From Hyperoodon ampullatus (lineage: Eukaryota > Chordata > Mammalia > Artiodactyla > Ziphiidae): a DNA stretch of 64,000 nt. Made by a program: the position numbers and the translations under genes. The DNA is taken from assembly GCA_949752795.1 (NCBI GenBank), contig OX457057.1, positions 101,707,513 through 101,771,512 of the forward strand, given 5' to 3'. Every line of letters begins with the position of its first letter. The first letter of the stretch is position 1. Under the pieces are notes generated by a model, which saw only the letters and a list, made by a program, of their open reading frames with translations, was not told the origin of the DNA and did no database searches. Shown one piece after another: positions 54,510-64,000 of the stretch.

Positions 54510-54960
54510 CCAACTTAGCCAACAGACATTTATCAAGCATCTACTATGCAAGGTGCAGTGGGGACATCAGCTCTCAAACAGGCTCTACTCTGATGGGAAG
54601 ACCCTAACTATGACATACATCAGAATGAAACGTATTCTAGGAAGGAGATACAAAAGTTGGACTTAGAGGCACAGAGAAAAAGAAGCTGTTAATTTTGACC
54701 TGGGAGGTGCAGAACTCAGGGATGACGGATGAAGGACATTTGAGCAACAACATGAAGGACAAGAAAGTTTTCAAGGCAAAGGAGGAATGGAAGAACACTC
54801 CAGGATGAGGGAACAGCATTAGCAAAGTCATGGAGAAGTGGAGATCCATAGTTGTTTGGGAAATGCAGCCCGTGTGGAGAGAGGGGAACATGGCACTGGA
54901 CTTGAATGCTCCGGTAGGGAGTCTGAAGGAATGGGAGTGGGTGGCCAAAGAGACGTGACA
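54510..54960 (-). mobile_element. L2 LINE fragment (minus)
   Basis: Antisense L2: 'tttatcaagcatctactatg', 'cactccaggatgagggaaca', 'gcattagcaaagtcatgg'. Two overlapping minus-strand frames of 81 and 103 codons follow the sense L2 strand but lack an intact coding region. Confidence 0.7.
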
Positions 54961-55189
54961 TCAGATCTTTGTTTTAGAGAGATAGCTAACTGGGACTGTC
55001 TGAAGGTAGGTTTGCTCCCAACATTTCACCACGAGGAAACCCCTTTCATTAATTTACCTCCATAGATCTCACAGTTTGATTTGGACCATTTAACAAATTC
55101 TATTTATTAACATCTGTGAGGCCGTATTGAAGTAAATGTACAGTTTCTAGTAGTTCCTTTAAATATTGAAGATCCATAAATAATCTGAA

Positions 55190-55640
55190 AGTGCTAGATT
55201 GGGAACCAAGGGCATCAAGAGAGGTCAAAGAGCAGAGATCTGCAGACCCCTTAGTAAACGCCCACAGTCTCCTGGGCCAAAGTCGGGGGACTGAGCTCAG
55301 GCAGGGCTGTGCTTTCCAAAAGGCAGGGATAGGTGGGAGACAGTCTGTGTGTGCATTGGACAGGAACTGTGAGTGAGTGGGGCAGAGGAGAGGGAGGAAA
55401 AGAAAGAAGGTGATTCAGAGGCCCTGGGCCTGGGGATGAGACTATCAATGGTGCATTAACCAAGGGAGGGGGGCGCAGGAGCACTGGTGGCTGGGAGGTG
55501 GAAGAGTCAGCAGAGAGTGGGATACAGAGTTTGAGGTCCCTACAGTCATCCACGTGGAGTTCTCCAGCAGGAGGTTGGGAGCTTGGGAGGCATCTCAAGA
55601 TATTTTCTCATGGGCAGAAAAACTGGTGCTCTGTTGACCT
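55190..55640 (-). mobile_element. L2 LINE fragment (minus), tentative
   Basis: 'ccctacagtcatccacgtgg', 'agttctccagcaggaggttg', 'ggaaagaaagaaggtgatt'-like purine-rich text resembles antisense L2. Divergent. Confidence 0.45.
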
Positions 55641-55710
55641 TCTATCCTCAGGCTCAATGCATAGGATCAGTGGGTGAGACTAGTGATCCTAGGCCTCCAC
55701 CTTATCTTTT

Positions 55711-56345
55711 TTTTTTTTAACATCTTTACTGGAGTATAATTGATTTACATTGTTGTGTTAGTTTATACTGTATAACAAAGTGAATCAGCTATACATATAC
55801 ATATATCCCCATATCCCCTCCCTCTTGCGTCTCCCTCCCTCCCACCCTCCCTATCCCACCCCTCTAGGTGGTCACAAACCACCGAACTGATCTCCCTGTG
55901 CTATGCGGCTGCTTCCCACTAGCTATCTATTTTACATTTGGTAGTGTATATATGTCCACGTCACTCTCACACTTCATCCCAGTTTACCCTTCCCCCTCCC
56001 CATGTCCTCAAGTCCATTCTCTACGTCTGCATCTTTATTACTGTCCTGCCCCTAGGTTCTTCAGAATATTTTTTTTTAGATTCCACATATATGTGTTAGC
56101 ATATGGTATTTGTTTTTCTCTTTCTGACTTACTTCACTCTGTATGACAGACTCTAGGTCCATCCACCTCACTACAAATAACTCAATTTCATTTCTTTTTG
56201 TGGCTGAGTAATATTCCACTGTATATATGTGCCACATCTTCTTTATCCATCCATCTGTGGATGGACACTTAGGTTGCTTCCATGTCCTGGCTATTGTAAA
56301 TAGAGCTGCAGTGAACATTGTGGTACATGACTCTTTTTGAAATAT
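55711..56345 (-). mobile_element. L1 3' end, young, 5'-truncated (minus)
   Basis: Minus-strand L1 made of the last part of ORF2 and the 3'UTR, flanked by a perfect 15-bp target duplication tccaccttatctttt at 55696-55710 and 56346-56360. The tail is the T-run at about 55711-55718. Low divergence and the perfect duplication show a fairly recent retrotransposition. Confidence 0.96.
56076..56345 (-). pseudogene. L1 ORF2 C-terminal fragment
   Basis: On the minus strand this encodes the well-known end of L1 ORF2p, with 'MWHIYTVEYYSATKRNEIE', 'WMDLESVIQSEVSQKEKNKY' and the terminal HICGI before the stop at 56076. It keeps the frame for at least 80 codons but lacks endonuclease and reverse transcriptase, so it can have no retrotransposition activity. 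Confidence 0.95.
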
Positions 56346-56360
56346 TCCACCTTATCTTTT

Positions 56361-56970
56361 AACTTATGCTCCAATCAATCCCTGATCACATAGAGTCTAC
56401 TTCCTAAAATTCTCCTGTATCTGTCCCTTGGAGCCTAGGCAATGCTTGTTGACTATCAGAGGCAAAGATTGGGTTAGGAAGCAGGGTGGATGGAGGGGCT
56501 CTGGATGGCACTCTGCCACCACCTCCTGTGTCCGTGCCCAGCCTGTGGTCAGCCTGATTTAGAGCAGATGCTCTCAGTCATGATCAACCTGTCTCTGCTT
56601 TTGCTCTGTGGTAACAGAGCAAGGGTGTGGAATAGAAAGCAGATGGCTTGCCCTGCTGTACTCGGGACTGAATTGCAATATTGGTGGTGGGGGCACTGGG
56701 CAGAGTTTCCAGAGTGGGTACTTTTGCTGCTAACACCCCTTCCTGTTCAGGTTGACAGTGTGCTGCCCTTGGGGCTGCCAGACAGATACCTGGTGGGGGG
56801 CATAATCCCACCCCAAGACTGTCCATGAATGCAGCCCTCTGTGACTGCCCACTGTGTGGAATTCGGGAATTCAGAGCACAATCACCCTATGAGGTGGGTC
56901 TGGGTCAGGGTCTTCTTGATTAGGAACAGCTGTCCCATGCCAGGTAAAGCCAATCTCTAATTCTGGGACC
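56361..56970. other. Unassigned non-coding sequence
   Basis: No repeat or gene recognised. The 112-codon plus-strand frame (56490-56828) has a Cys/Leu-rich start but no known domain. Confidence 0.4.
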
Positions 56971-56977
56971 AAATGGT

Positions 56978-57158
56978 CCTCCATGCATGGGCTTGGACTT
57001 TACCAGCATCAGAATCATCTGCCAGCTTGCTGGAATACAGATTCCTAGGCTCCACCCCAGGTCTGGTGAATCAGAATCTCTGTGATAATGATTTACATTT
57101 TTAGCAAGGTTTCCAGGTGGCTCGAATGCACAGTAAAGTTTGAGAGCCACTGCTGGAG
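56978..57158. mobile_element. MER5A-like DNA transposon remnant
   Basis: 'agcatcagaatcatctgcc', 'ctaggctccaccccagg', 'tctggtgaatcagaatctc', 'gtttgagagccactgctgg' match the order of a non-autonomous hAT-Charlie element of MER5A type, ends included. Confidence 0.65.
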
Positions 57159-57159
57159 G

Positions 57160-57829
57160 CCATCCGTATTACCATTACGCTTGGTTTTCTAGAAACTGTT
57201 TCCTGAACCACACGCTTGTGTTCTGAATCTGGGTACTTGACTCTGGTCTAGGCTCGTGTGTCCTCTAGCTTCTGGCAGTAGGTGCTTCCTCTCTTGCAGG
57301 CCCACCGTGATGGGGCGCCTGGACATGCAGGGCAGCAGGGGGAGCTGGACAAGAAAAAGGGTCCAATCGTGTTCACTGATGTGGGGAGAGCTGGGAGTCG
57401 AGGACCAAACCAGCAAGATAATGCTGAAGTTCACAGACAGCCGAGGGAGAAGTTTCCTTTGGGAAATCCTGGGTTTGTGCTGCAGCAAGAGATCCAAGGG
57501 CCTTGTCTGTGGCAGGTGGCAGTTTGGGTCTGGTGCTCCAAGGGTCATGGGCTCTGGGATGTGGACCAACATTGGCACGGAGGTGGTAGGTGATGTGGAG
57601 TTGGCAGTGGGTGAAATTGTCCAGGGAGAGGGTGAAGAGAGATGCCAAGCACTGGGCCTGGGGGCCTTCTCACTTCTAGGGATGTCGGTATATGAGTTGG
57701 GATGGATGCAAAACAGGACCCTATGAAGGAGACCAGAGTCAGGTAAGGGGAGAACCTCAAGGAGGGAGGGCTGATGGTGCAGGAGGCACTCCATCCGGGA
57801 GCTGCAGAGATGGAGTGGGAACACTTGCT
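57160..57829. other. Unassigned, long overlapping frames, no gene called
   Basis: A 215-codon minus-strand frame (57189-57836) and a 156-codon plus-strand frame (57256-57726) overlap. Parts may be antisense L2 ('agagatgccaagcactggg'). Neither protein is recognised; low-complexity Ser/Pro content of the minus-strand frame fits chance in GC-rich DNA. Confidence 0.35.
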
Positions 57830-58714
57830 TTAACAAGCCATTGGCTCTGCGTACTGGCGAGGAGACAGTGGAGGCGAGTGTTCACGAGCTTTGGCTCTGC
57901 TCGAAGTGGGGTACGCTTGGGCGGTGGAGCACCTGTGCATTTGGCTTCCCTGAGGGGCTGGCATGGACTCTCGCACAACTGGGCTACAAACAGGGCAGGA
58001 GAAGGGGAGCCCCTCCTCTGACATGTCACCGTGTCCTCCCTGTGCAGCTGGGCTTGGCCGAGGCTGAGCTGTTACCGCTTGCCCTGCGCTGGCTTCCCAT
58101 GCCCTGTTCCCCGGGCAGCCTAGAACACCATGGCCCTTCTCTGCTCCTCGAGCCAGAAACTGCACTCTGCTAAATGAACTGGAGCTGCGGTAACTTTCTC
58201 GTCCGCCTAGGCCACTTAAACTTCCAAGTTGGTTGAACACCAGCTGGTTTTCCGTTTGGGTTTGAGTTGCTCCTCCTCCTTGCACCTCGGCGGCAGCCGG
58301 TGAGGTCGAAGAGACTGGCCGCTCAGCTGTGTCTGAGGGGAAGCTCACTCCGGGGGGCAGGCATGGAGTTGGGGATGAAAACTGATCCGTGCCACTTGGC
58401 TTCACACTTTTCTCCCCAAAGTGAAAATCCAGCTGGCTCGTTCCCCCTGGTGTTCTTCTGAAGCTGTATCCGGTATTTATAGAGGACCGAACCAAGGGCC
58501 AATCAGCTCGGAATGGAAATTCCTGAGCCTGGAGTTCTCTGGAGCAACCGGCTCTTGGCTTTCTCTCTCCCTGGCGTTCAGCTAAGGTTTTCTCTTGAAA
58601 ACTTTCAAGTTCTGAGAAGTTTGAGGAGGCACAAGTGGAGGATGGACATGACAACACACTGACTGTCTTCTCTTGGTGTGGACACCCTGTGTGTTTTTCG
58701 GGGTTGATGGCCAC
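57830..58714 (-). CDS. Unrecognised 294-codon open frame; coding status doubtful
   Basis: The longest open frame in the window and one of the few long ones not made by a repeat. The predicted product is rich in Ser, Gly, Ala, Pro and Gln, with no signal peptide, membrane segment, zinc-finger or other domain that I recognise. It contains 'SSSSFSRVQF' and several short low-complexity parts, as in intrinsically disordered proteins or chance frames. The region is GC-rich and repeat-poor. A CCAAT/TATA arrangement lies inside the frame on the same strand (58474-58503), so a transcript starting from it would use only the part left of about 58450, where the next in-frame Met is far downstream. That argues against the whole frame being a protein. 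Confidence 0.15.
   Translation of the reverse strand: MAINPEKHTGCPHQEKTVSVLSCPSSTCASSNFSELESFQEKTLAERQGERKPRAGCSRELQAQEFPFRADWPLVRSSINTGYSFRRTPGGTSQLDFHFGEKSVKPSGTDQFSSPTPCLPPGVSFPSDTAERPVSSTSPAAAEVQGGGATQTQTENQLVFNQLGSLSGLGGRESYRSSSSFSRVQFLARGAEKGHGVLGCPGNRAWEASAGQAVTAQPRPSPAAQGGHGDMSEEGLPFSCPVCSPVVRESMPAPQGSQMHRCSTAQAYPTSSRAKAREHSPPLSPRQYAEPMAC
58474..58523 (-). promoter_or_regulatory. Core-promoter-like site: kappaB-like, CCAAT, TATA (minus)
   Basis: Read on the minus strand: GGAATTTCC (58523-58515, a kappaB-like palindromic half-pair), then GATTGGC, the inverted CCAAT box (ATTGG at 58503-58499), then CTATAAATA, a near-consensus TATA box (58482-58474). The order and orientation fit a TATA promoter that fires leftwards, with an expected start at about 58440-58450. 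The CCAAT-TATA distance is shorter than usual. The DNA downstream is GC-rich and free of repeats. No first exon could be confirmed. Confidence 0.4.
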
Positions 58715-59270
58715 AGATGGGTGAAGGGCCAGGAGAATGGATCAGTGGGGGACCCTGGGGAAACAGCTGCAGTGCCCAGCTTTCTGGGGGTGACGGGCAT
58801 TATCTACTGTTCCTGCAGCCTCTAGGACCTCCCACTTCTGAAATTATGTGCCTGAGCTGACCTACTGGGTATCAACCAGAATTGGTGGTGGTTGTTAGCA
58901 CGAGCCTTCCAGCTGCAAGGAAAAGGGATTGTGAGAGATTTGACATTTAAAAAGACAGCTGGAATGAGTGAGATATTGACTGACACGTTAACTAAATGTC
59001 ACCACTTGTGTTTCTTTTCAATGCTCAGTGCTTAAGTTATTCTAAATTAATTACATAGCCACTAGATTTATTCCTTACATTCCCCCTCCCTGCTCCCTCC
59101 CACCCTCTCCAAGCTTAAGAGCAGCACATTGGCTTATCCCCTTTGTTCTCAGGTTACTCAGCTGTGAAAGTGACAGGTCTTCAAGGAAAAAAGAGAGGGT
59201 CCAGGCCGCTGTGCTGCAATAAGCTCTCAGGATGCAGATCCAAGGTGGAGCCTGACCACCGCCATCAAAG
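58715..59270. other. Unassigned non-coding sequence
   Basis: No repeat or gene recognised. Confidence 0.45.
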
Positions 59271-59274
59271 CAAC

Positions 59275-59400
59275 TACACCCCTGTTTTACAGATGAAGGA
59301 AATGAGGCTCAGAGAGGTTACGTGATCCGCCCAGGGTAGCCTGGAGAAGCTTGAGAAGGCAGGACTTAACCCAGATCTTCTGGTTCTAGGCTCTTGAGTT
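59275..59400 (-). repeat. MIR SINE (minus)
   Basis: 'gttttacagatgaaggaaat', 'gaggctcagagaggttacgt', 'gacttaacccagatcttctg' follow antisense MIR. Confidence 0.8.
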
Positions 59401-60690
59401 TTCCAGATATACTGGGGTCAGAGAGTTCAATCCACCCTCACAAGGCAAATCTGGCAGGAAACAGGTAGCTTCTGGGATTGAAAGACTGGAGAATACAGTT
59501 CTACCCCCTGCTTCATTGCCAGGGAGAGAGCCCCTGGGAGCATAAGGGCAGCTCCAGGTTCGAGACCAGGGGTTACAGGAAGAACTTCTCTGCATAGCAA
59601 GTCATGTATATTTGGATCATCTGGGAAAGAAAGTTCCTGGTAATTGAAGGATGACAGTGTCTGAAGCTAGTCTGGCCCTTTGATTTCACAATCCATTTTA
59701 ACTACAGTGTGTCATTGTCAGTAATTTCTCCAGGGAGATGAAAGACCATGATATAAAAGGCCATAGCCCTTTCCACCATGATTACAAGTCCTCTGTCATC
59801 TCAGGGACTCACGTTTCCAAAAACACTTAGAATTTCTAGCCACGAGTTTTCATTCCTTATTGCTCCAGACTGAAGGGGCCTCACAAACCTGACTCAGGCA
59901 CAGATTGCAAGGTGAAGCCACAGAGAAAAGAACTGCTACATGTCTCAGTATGCCTGAGGCTCCTGCCCATGTTGGCACTCTGTGTCTCTCTGGATAATTC
60001 CTGATGTGTCACCAAACTTCCCCAATCTGTGCAGAAAAAAGAGTCACCTGGGGAAAAGAGTCACATCCCTCCCCACTCCTACCCCCAGGACTAATTTACC
60101 GCGAGTTACTCGTCCTCAGCTGAGATCCCTGTCGGAGGAGACTCACCACTCTGGTTCTGAAAGGAAAGAGATACAAGAAGGCAGAGCTAGCCTGTGTGAA
60201 TTCCTGAGTTTCCAGTCTTCCTCTGAACCCTCTGAATTCTGTCTGTCCTCTCCCATGGCAGCTCATCATCAGTTTCCCTTTTCATCCCGTCTAATGGCAC
60301 AGGCTTTGTTCGGAGCTGCACATGGTAGAGTGATGAGCCCTTGACTGTGCTCAACACTGCTTTCCAGTAGAGCTGCTGAATTACAGCCTTCACTCTTCCT
60401 TGTATTGTCCAACATAGAACACATTTATGGGCTGACTGGCTGGGGCTGGGTGTGATGGGCAGACTCCCCAAGTCTTTAGCTGTTCCTAGAGGAGTAACTG
60501 ATGTAGGGAATCAAGTTAGTATGCGTGACTGAGGGTTCACAGAGAGGTCGTTGTAGAGCTGTCTCCAGGAAGGGATGAGGCTGGGCTCTCAGAGGGTACA
60601 TTTGGGGTGTGCCATGAAGGGGATATGCATAGATGGCTGGGGTAGGAAATCCTTCTCTAGGATGCCTTAAATCTCTGGTATATCTCTAGC
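59401..60690. other. Unassigned non-coding sequence
   Basis: About 1.3 kb with no clear repeat. Frames of 120 (plus, 59982-60344) and 94 codons (minus, 60187-60471) overlap and show no domain. Confidence 0.4.
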
Positions 60691-60699
60691 ATTGCCCTT

Positions 60700-60785
60700 A
60701 CCATATTGTAGAATAATTTTCTATTTTTGTGTCTATCTCCTCCTCTGGATTGTGAGCCCCTTGAAGAGCTATGTTTTGTTAGAAG
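60700..60785 (+). mobile_element. L2 LINE 3' end fragment (plus)
   Basis: 'tttgtgtctatctcctcct', 'tggattgtgagccccttgaa' is a typical L2 3'UTR stretch. Confidence 0.6.
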
Positions 60786-60787
60786 AC

Positions 60788-61045
60788 AGCTTGGCATCAT
60801 GCTTAAGCATGTGAGCTCTGGGATTTAGATATCTGGGTTCAGCTGTGTGACCTTGGGCAAGTTTCTTAACCTCTTAGGGTTAGAGGAAGAATTAAGTGAT
60901 ATAATGGATGTAAAGAACTTAAAACAGTGTCTGGCATATAGGAAATGTTTTTTGTTTGTTAGTTATTATTAATTTGTGTGCCCTCAGCCCTAACATGTTG
61001 CCTGATATATACTAGCTGCTCAACACATGTTTGTTGAGTGAATAC
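60788..61045 (+). repeat. MIR SINE (plus), with L2-like tail
   Basis: 'gtgagctctgggatttagat', 'gtgtgaccttgggcaagttt', 'cttaacctctta', 'cagtgtctggcatataggaa'. The 'acatgtttgttgagtgaata' end at about 61022-61044 belongs to a second, L2-type 3' end. Confidence 0.78.
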
Positions 61046-61404
61046 CTATGTGCATGCAGAAGCAGATGAGCCTTCATTCGTGGGAATGAGTTCAACTGAA
61101 GTTCTTGAGTGTTCTGGAACTGAGTGGGCAGGAAAGAGAAACTGGGCTATAGGGTTGAGTTTGGTCAGCAGGTTGGGAGTTGCGCCAGGACATTTGCAGT
61201 TGTGGGAGATGACTTCTAAAGAAACTTGGCAAGAGTTGAGGTTAGTGTAAAAGGTCTAATTAGCTGGTTTGAACTCCATGACTTGGTCCTGCACCAAGGA
61301 TCACAACATGTGTTGAGAAGTAGGAACCCCAGAGGTGAGGATGAATTTGTGGACAGATTGTCAGCAAATGGCATTTGTGGGTGATTACAGTGTCCTTAAG
61401 AGTT
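61046..61404. other. Unassigned non-coding sequence
   Basis: No repeat or gene recognised. Confidence 0.45.
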
Positions 61405-62740
61405 GGATCTCTATCAATACTACCCAAAGCAATCTACAGATTCAATGTAATCCCCATCAAAGTCCCAATGATTTTTTTTTTGGAAATAGATTCATCCTAA
61501 AATTCATATGGAATCTCAAGGGACCCCAAAGAGCCAAAAATAATTTTGAAAAAGGACACAGTTGGAGAATTTACACTGCCTGATTTCAAAACGTACTACA
61601 AAGCTATAGTAATCAAAACAGTGTGGTACTCACATAAAGACAGACCTATAGACCAATGAAACAGAATAGAGAGCCCAGAAATAAACCCACACATATATTG
61701 TCAAAGGATTTTCAACAAGGGTGCCAAGATCATTCAATGGGGAAAAGACAGTCTTGGCAACAAATGATGTAGGAAAAAACTGGATATCCACATGATAAAA
61801 GAATGAAGTTGAACCCTTACCTCATAGCCTATACAAAATTTAACTGAAAATGGATCAAAGACCTAAGTATGAGAGGTAAAACTATAAAACTCTTAGAAGA
61901 AAACACTGGGGGAAATCATCGTGGTATTGGATTTGGCAGTGATTTCTTGAGTATGACACCAAAAGCACAGGTAACAAAAGAAAAAATAGAAAAATTGGAT
62001 GACATCAAAATTAAAAACTTTTGTTCATCAAAGGACATGATCAACAGAGTAAAATGGCAGTCCACAAAATGGGAGACAATATGTGCAAATCATAAATCTG
62101 ATAAGGGAGTAATATCTAGAATACATAAAGAACTCTTAAAACAATAAAGACAACAGCAAAAATTCAAAAATAAGCAAAGGACTTGAAAAGACATTTTTCC
62201 AATGAAGATATACAGAGGGCCAATAAGCACATGAAAAGATACTCAGTGTTACTAATCATTAGGAAAATGCAAATCAAAACCACAACAAGATACCACTTCA
62301 TACCTATTAGGATGCCTACCATCAAAAAATCAAACAATAACAATTATTGGTGAGGATATAAAGAAATTAGAATCTTTGTACACTGCTTGTGGGAATGTAA
62401 AATGGTGCAGCTGCTATGGAAAACAGTATGACGGTTCCTCAAAGTATTAAAAATAGAATTACCATGATACAGCAATTCCACTTCTGGGTATATGCCCCCT
62501 CAAAATTGAAATCAAATCAAGGACACGAAGAGACACTTGTGCACCTATGTTCATAGCAGCATTATTCCAATAGCCAAAAGGTGAAATGTCCACTGTGGAT
62601 GAATAGAAAGCAAAATATGGTACATACATACAATGGACTGTTACTCAGCCTTAAAAAGGAAGGAAATTCTGACACGTATTATAACATGGTTGAACCTTCA
62701 GGACATTATGCTAAGCAAAATAATCCAGGACGAAGAATAA
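61405..62740 (+). pseudogene. L1 ORF2 3' half, dead
   Basis: Broken coding remnant. Recognisable pieces: the segment before and around 61580 with 'SWISINTTQSNLQIQCNPHQ', '[13 protein letters not shown]', then at 61869-62147 '[19 protein letters not shown]' with 'KNFCSSKDMINRVKWQSTKW', and at 62581-62740 'LWMNRKQNMVHTYNGLLLSL' with 'RINVMG'. These are downstream of the reverse-transcriptase core; endonuclease and RT are absent. Stops and shifts separate the pieces. Confidence 0.88.
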
Positions 62741-62747
62741 ACGTCAT

Positions 62748-62874
62748 GGGAATTCCCTGGCAGTCCAGTGGTTAGGGTCCCACACTTCCACTGCAGGGGG
62801 CACAGGTTCAATCCCTGGTCAGGGAACTAAGATTGCACAAGCTGTGCAGTGCAGCCAAAAAATAAATAAAATAA
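62748..62874 (+). mobile_element. CHR/Bov-tA-like SINE, short head (plus)
   Basis: 'gggaattccctggcagtcca', 'cactgcagggggcacaggtt', 'ccctggtcagggaactaaga', tail of AAAT/AAAAT units. Target duplication 'aagaataaacgtc' (62733-62745) and 'aagaataaacatc' from 62877, one mismatch. It sits in the old L1. Confidence 0.92.
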
Positions 62875-63165
62875 AAAAGAATAAACATCCTATGATTCCA
62901 CTCTTATGAGGTACCTAGAGTAGTCAAATTTACAGAGAGAAAACAGAATTATGGCTGCCAGCGGCTGGAGAGAGGGAGTGGTGGGGCTGCTAAATAATGG
63001 GTGTAGAATTTCAGTTTTGCAAGATGAAGAAAGTTCTGTGGATGGATGGCATCGATAGTTGCACAAAAATGTGAATATATTTAAAGTCACTGAGCTGTAC
63101 ACTTAAAGATGGTTAAAATAGTAAATTTTATGATATGTATATTTTACTACAATTAAAAAAAAAAG

Positions 63166-63435
63166 GCAAGAGCATAGCTGAAGTGGAAGAAAAAGAGGTG
63201 GGTCCCTGCAAATGTGGGTGAAAATAGACTAGTGAGTCAAGTTACGTTTAAGCACTTTGGATTAACTTGTTATGAAGAAGCATTTTATGAAGCCCTTGAT
63301 TGATGTTTTTGTTCATTAGCATTTTCATTGATCAGCTTCACTTGGGGACACCCCATTATTATTCACATCACTTCTGTTCTCCTTGACCTCTAAATGTTTA
63401 TAGGTCCTGAAGAACATCTCTTTGAGACTCTCCTT
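63166..63435. other. Unassigned non-coding sequence
   Basis: No repeat or gene recognised. Confidence 0.45.
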
Positions 63436-63439
63436 GTGT

Positions 63440-63905
63440 TGGCGTGGCAGCGTCAGCCTCCTGTCTTCACATCTCATTTTGGTGTGTAAGCTTTCTATAA
63501 ATTAACATCTCATGCCTGACCTCTCAGCCAAGCTGCATGTTGGACTGCAGCTGCCTGCTAGACATCCCTCCAGCATCTCAAACTCAGCTGGGCCCAAACT
63601 GGACTCATCAGTTTTTTTCTTGTTCTGCTGAGTTTCTGGTTTCCATGGAAGCCACCATCATTCTTCTGGTGCCTCAAGTATAAAGCCAACAACTTTGACT
63701 CCCGTTTCCCTCTCCCTTCTTCCAGATTTGCTCAGCTGTCAGCTCTGTGGTGTTTTTCACCACAGACATGTGGTGTGATCACCACATCCTGTGCATGTGC
63801 CCTTGTTTCCCTGTGCACTGCCTATACTAGCCCAGTCCTTGGTCCACTCTCGACTGGACTGCTGCAACTGCCTGCTGGTCCCTTCATCTCCAGTCTCTCC
63901 CAGTG
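63440..63905 (+). mobile_element. L2 LINE, coding-region remnant (plus)
   Basis: Sense L2: 'gacatccctccagcatctca', 'aactcagctgggcccaaact', 'caacaactttgactcccg', 'ctcgactggactgctgcaac', 'tgcctgctggtcccttcatc'. The last pair encodes a diverged LDxCNxLL motif of the reverse transcriptase. Not intact. Confidence 0.7.
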
Positions 63906-64000
63906 GGCTTGCCACAGCTGTGCGGGGGGTGCAGCTGTGAACCAGCCAGAGGAAAGCCAGGGAGAGGCCAGTCCTGTTCCCTGAGCTAGAAGATCAGACA

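Larger units (their letters stand above)
61405..63165 (+). mobile_element. L1 LINE, 5'-truncated, old (plus)
   Basis: About 1.75 kb of the 3' part of an old L1: ORF2 from 'aaagcaatctacagattcaa' on, followed by the 3'UTR ('tatgattccactcttatgag', 'tggctgccagcggctgg') and an A-rich end at about 63148-63164. A tRNA-derived SINE is inserted at 62748. Divergence, and the frameshifts below, put it well before the young L1 at 55.7 kb. Confidence 0.9.

Noticed and set aside
57189..57836. 215-codon minus-strand frame, overlapped by a 156-codon plus-strand frame
   Set aside because: Both unrecognised, both low in information; the region may be old L2. Overlapping frames on both strands fit GC-rich chance.
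1..64000. CRISPR array, operon or prokaryotic-style defence system
   Set aside because: The sequence is mammalian; the repeats are dispersed retroelements or tandem microsatellites, without the regular spacer pattern of a CRISPR and without gene clusters.

Overview
This window is mammalian nuclear DNA, almost certainly from a cetacean and perhaps a toothed whale. The main reason is at least 16 copies of the tRNA-derived CHR SINE, the family shared by cetaceans, hippos and ruminants. Ten of the clearest copies are the shortened form of about 200 bp that carries an internal deletion typical of whales. L1 pieces (5'UTR, ORF2 and 3'UTR) have the cetartiodactyl type of sequence. Much older L2, MIR, MLT1-like and MER5-like repeats fill most of the rest. 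The naming is from recognition of repeat consensus sequence; no search could be run.

I find no protein-coding gene that I can support. Nearly all longer open frames are translations of repeats: CHR SINEs account for the recurrent frames of 60-276 codons, L1 ORF2 remnants for those near 56.1 and 61.9-62.7 kb, and a minisatellite for part of the 257-codon frame near 37 kb. The window looks like intergenic DNA or the inside of a large intron. No tRNA, rRNA, snRNA or CRISPR array was seen.

Layout: 0-9 kb holds old L2/MIR with CHR SINEs and a 40-bp tandem repeat. 9.6-11.6 kb is a rearranged L1 in which a 5'UTR (+) abuts an ORF2 segment (-), the latter split by an inserted retrocopy-like segment and a CHR SINE. 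12.6-13.2 kb has an antisense mRNA-like 3' end with poly(A) signal and tail. 14-27 kb is old repeat: MLT1-like and ERV-like LTRs, L2 and MIR. 27.7-28.6 kb is repeat-poor with an AP-1 site cluster and GC-box-like repeats. 29.6-36.6 kb is again L2/MIR/LTR/old L1. 37.0-37.6 kb is a degenerate 58-bp minisatellite. 38-52 kb is a SINE/L1/L2 mosaic with several microsatellites. 53.0-54.0 kb is repeat-poor with four TAATTA sites. 55.7-56.3 kb is a young L1 3' end. 57.2-59.2 kb is repeat-poor and GC-rich, with a CCAAT/TATA arrangement on the minus strand and the longest open frame in the window (294 codons). 61.4-63.2 kb is a truncated old L1 and 63.4-63.9 kb an L2.

No new molecular system of the kind found in microbial accessory DNA is visible. 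The points most worth following up are the minus-strand core-promoter-like site near 58.48 kb, the 58-bp degenerate minisatellite, the composite L1 with its retrocopy-like insert, and the AP-1 cluster near 28.0 kb.
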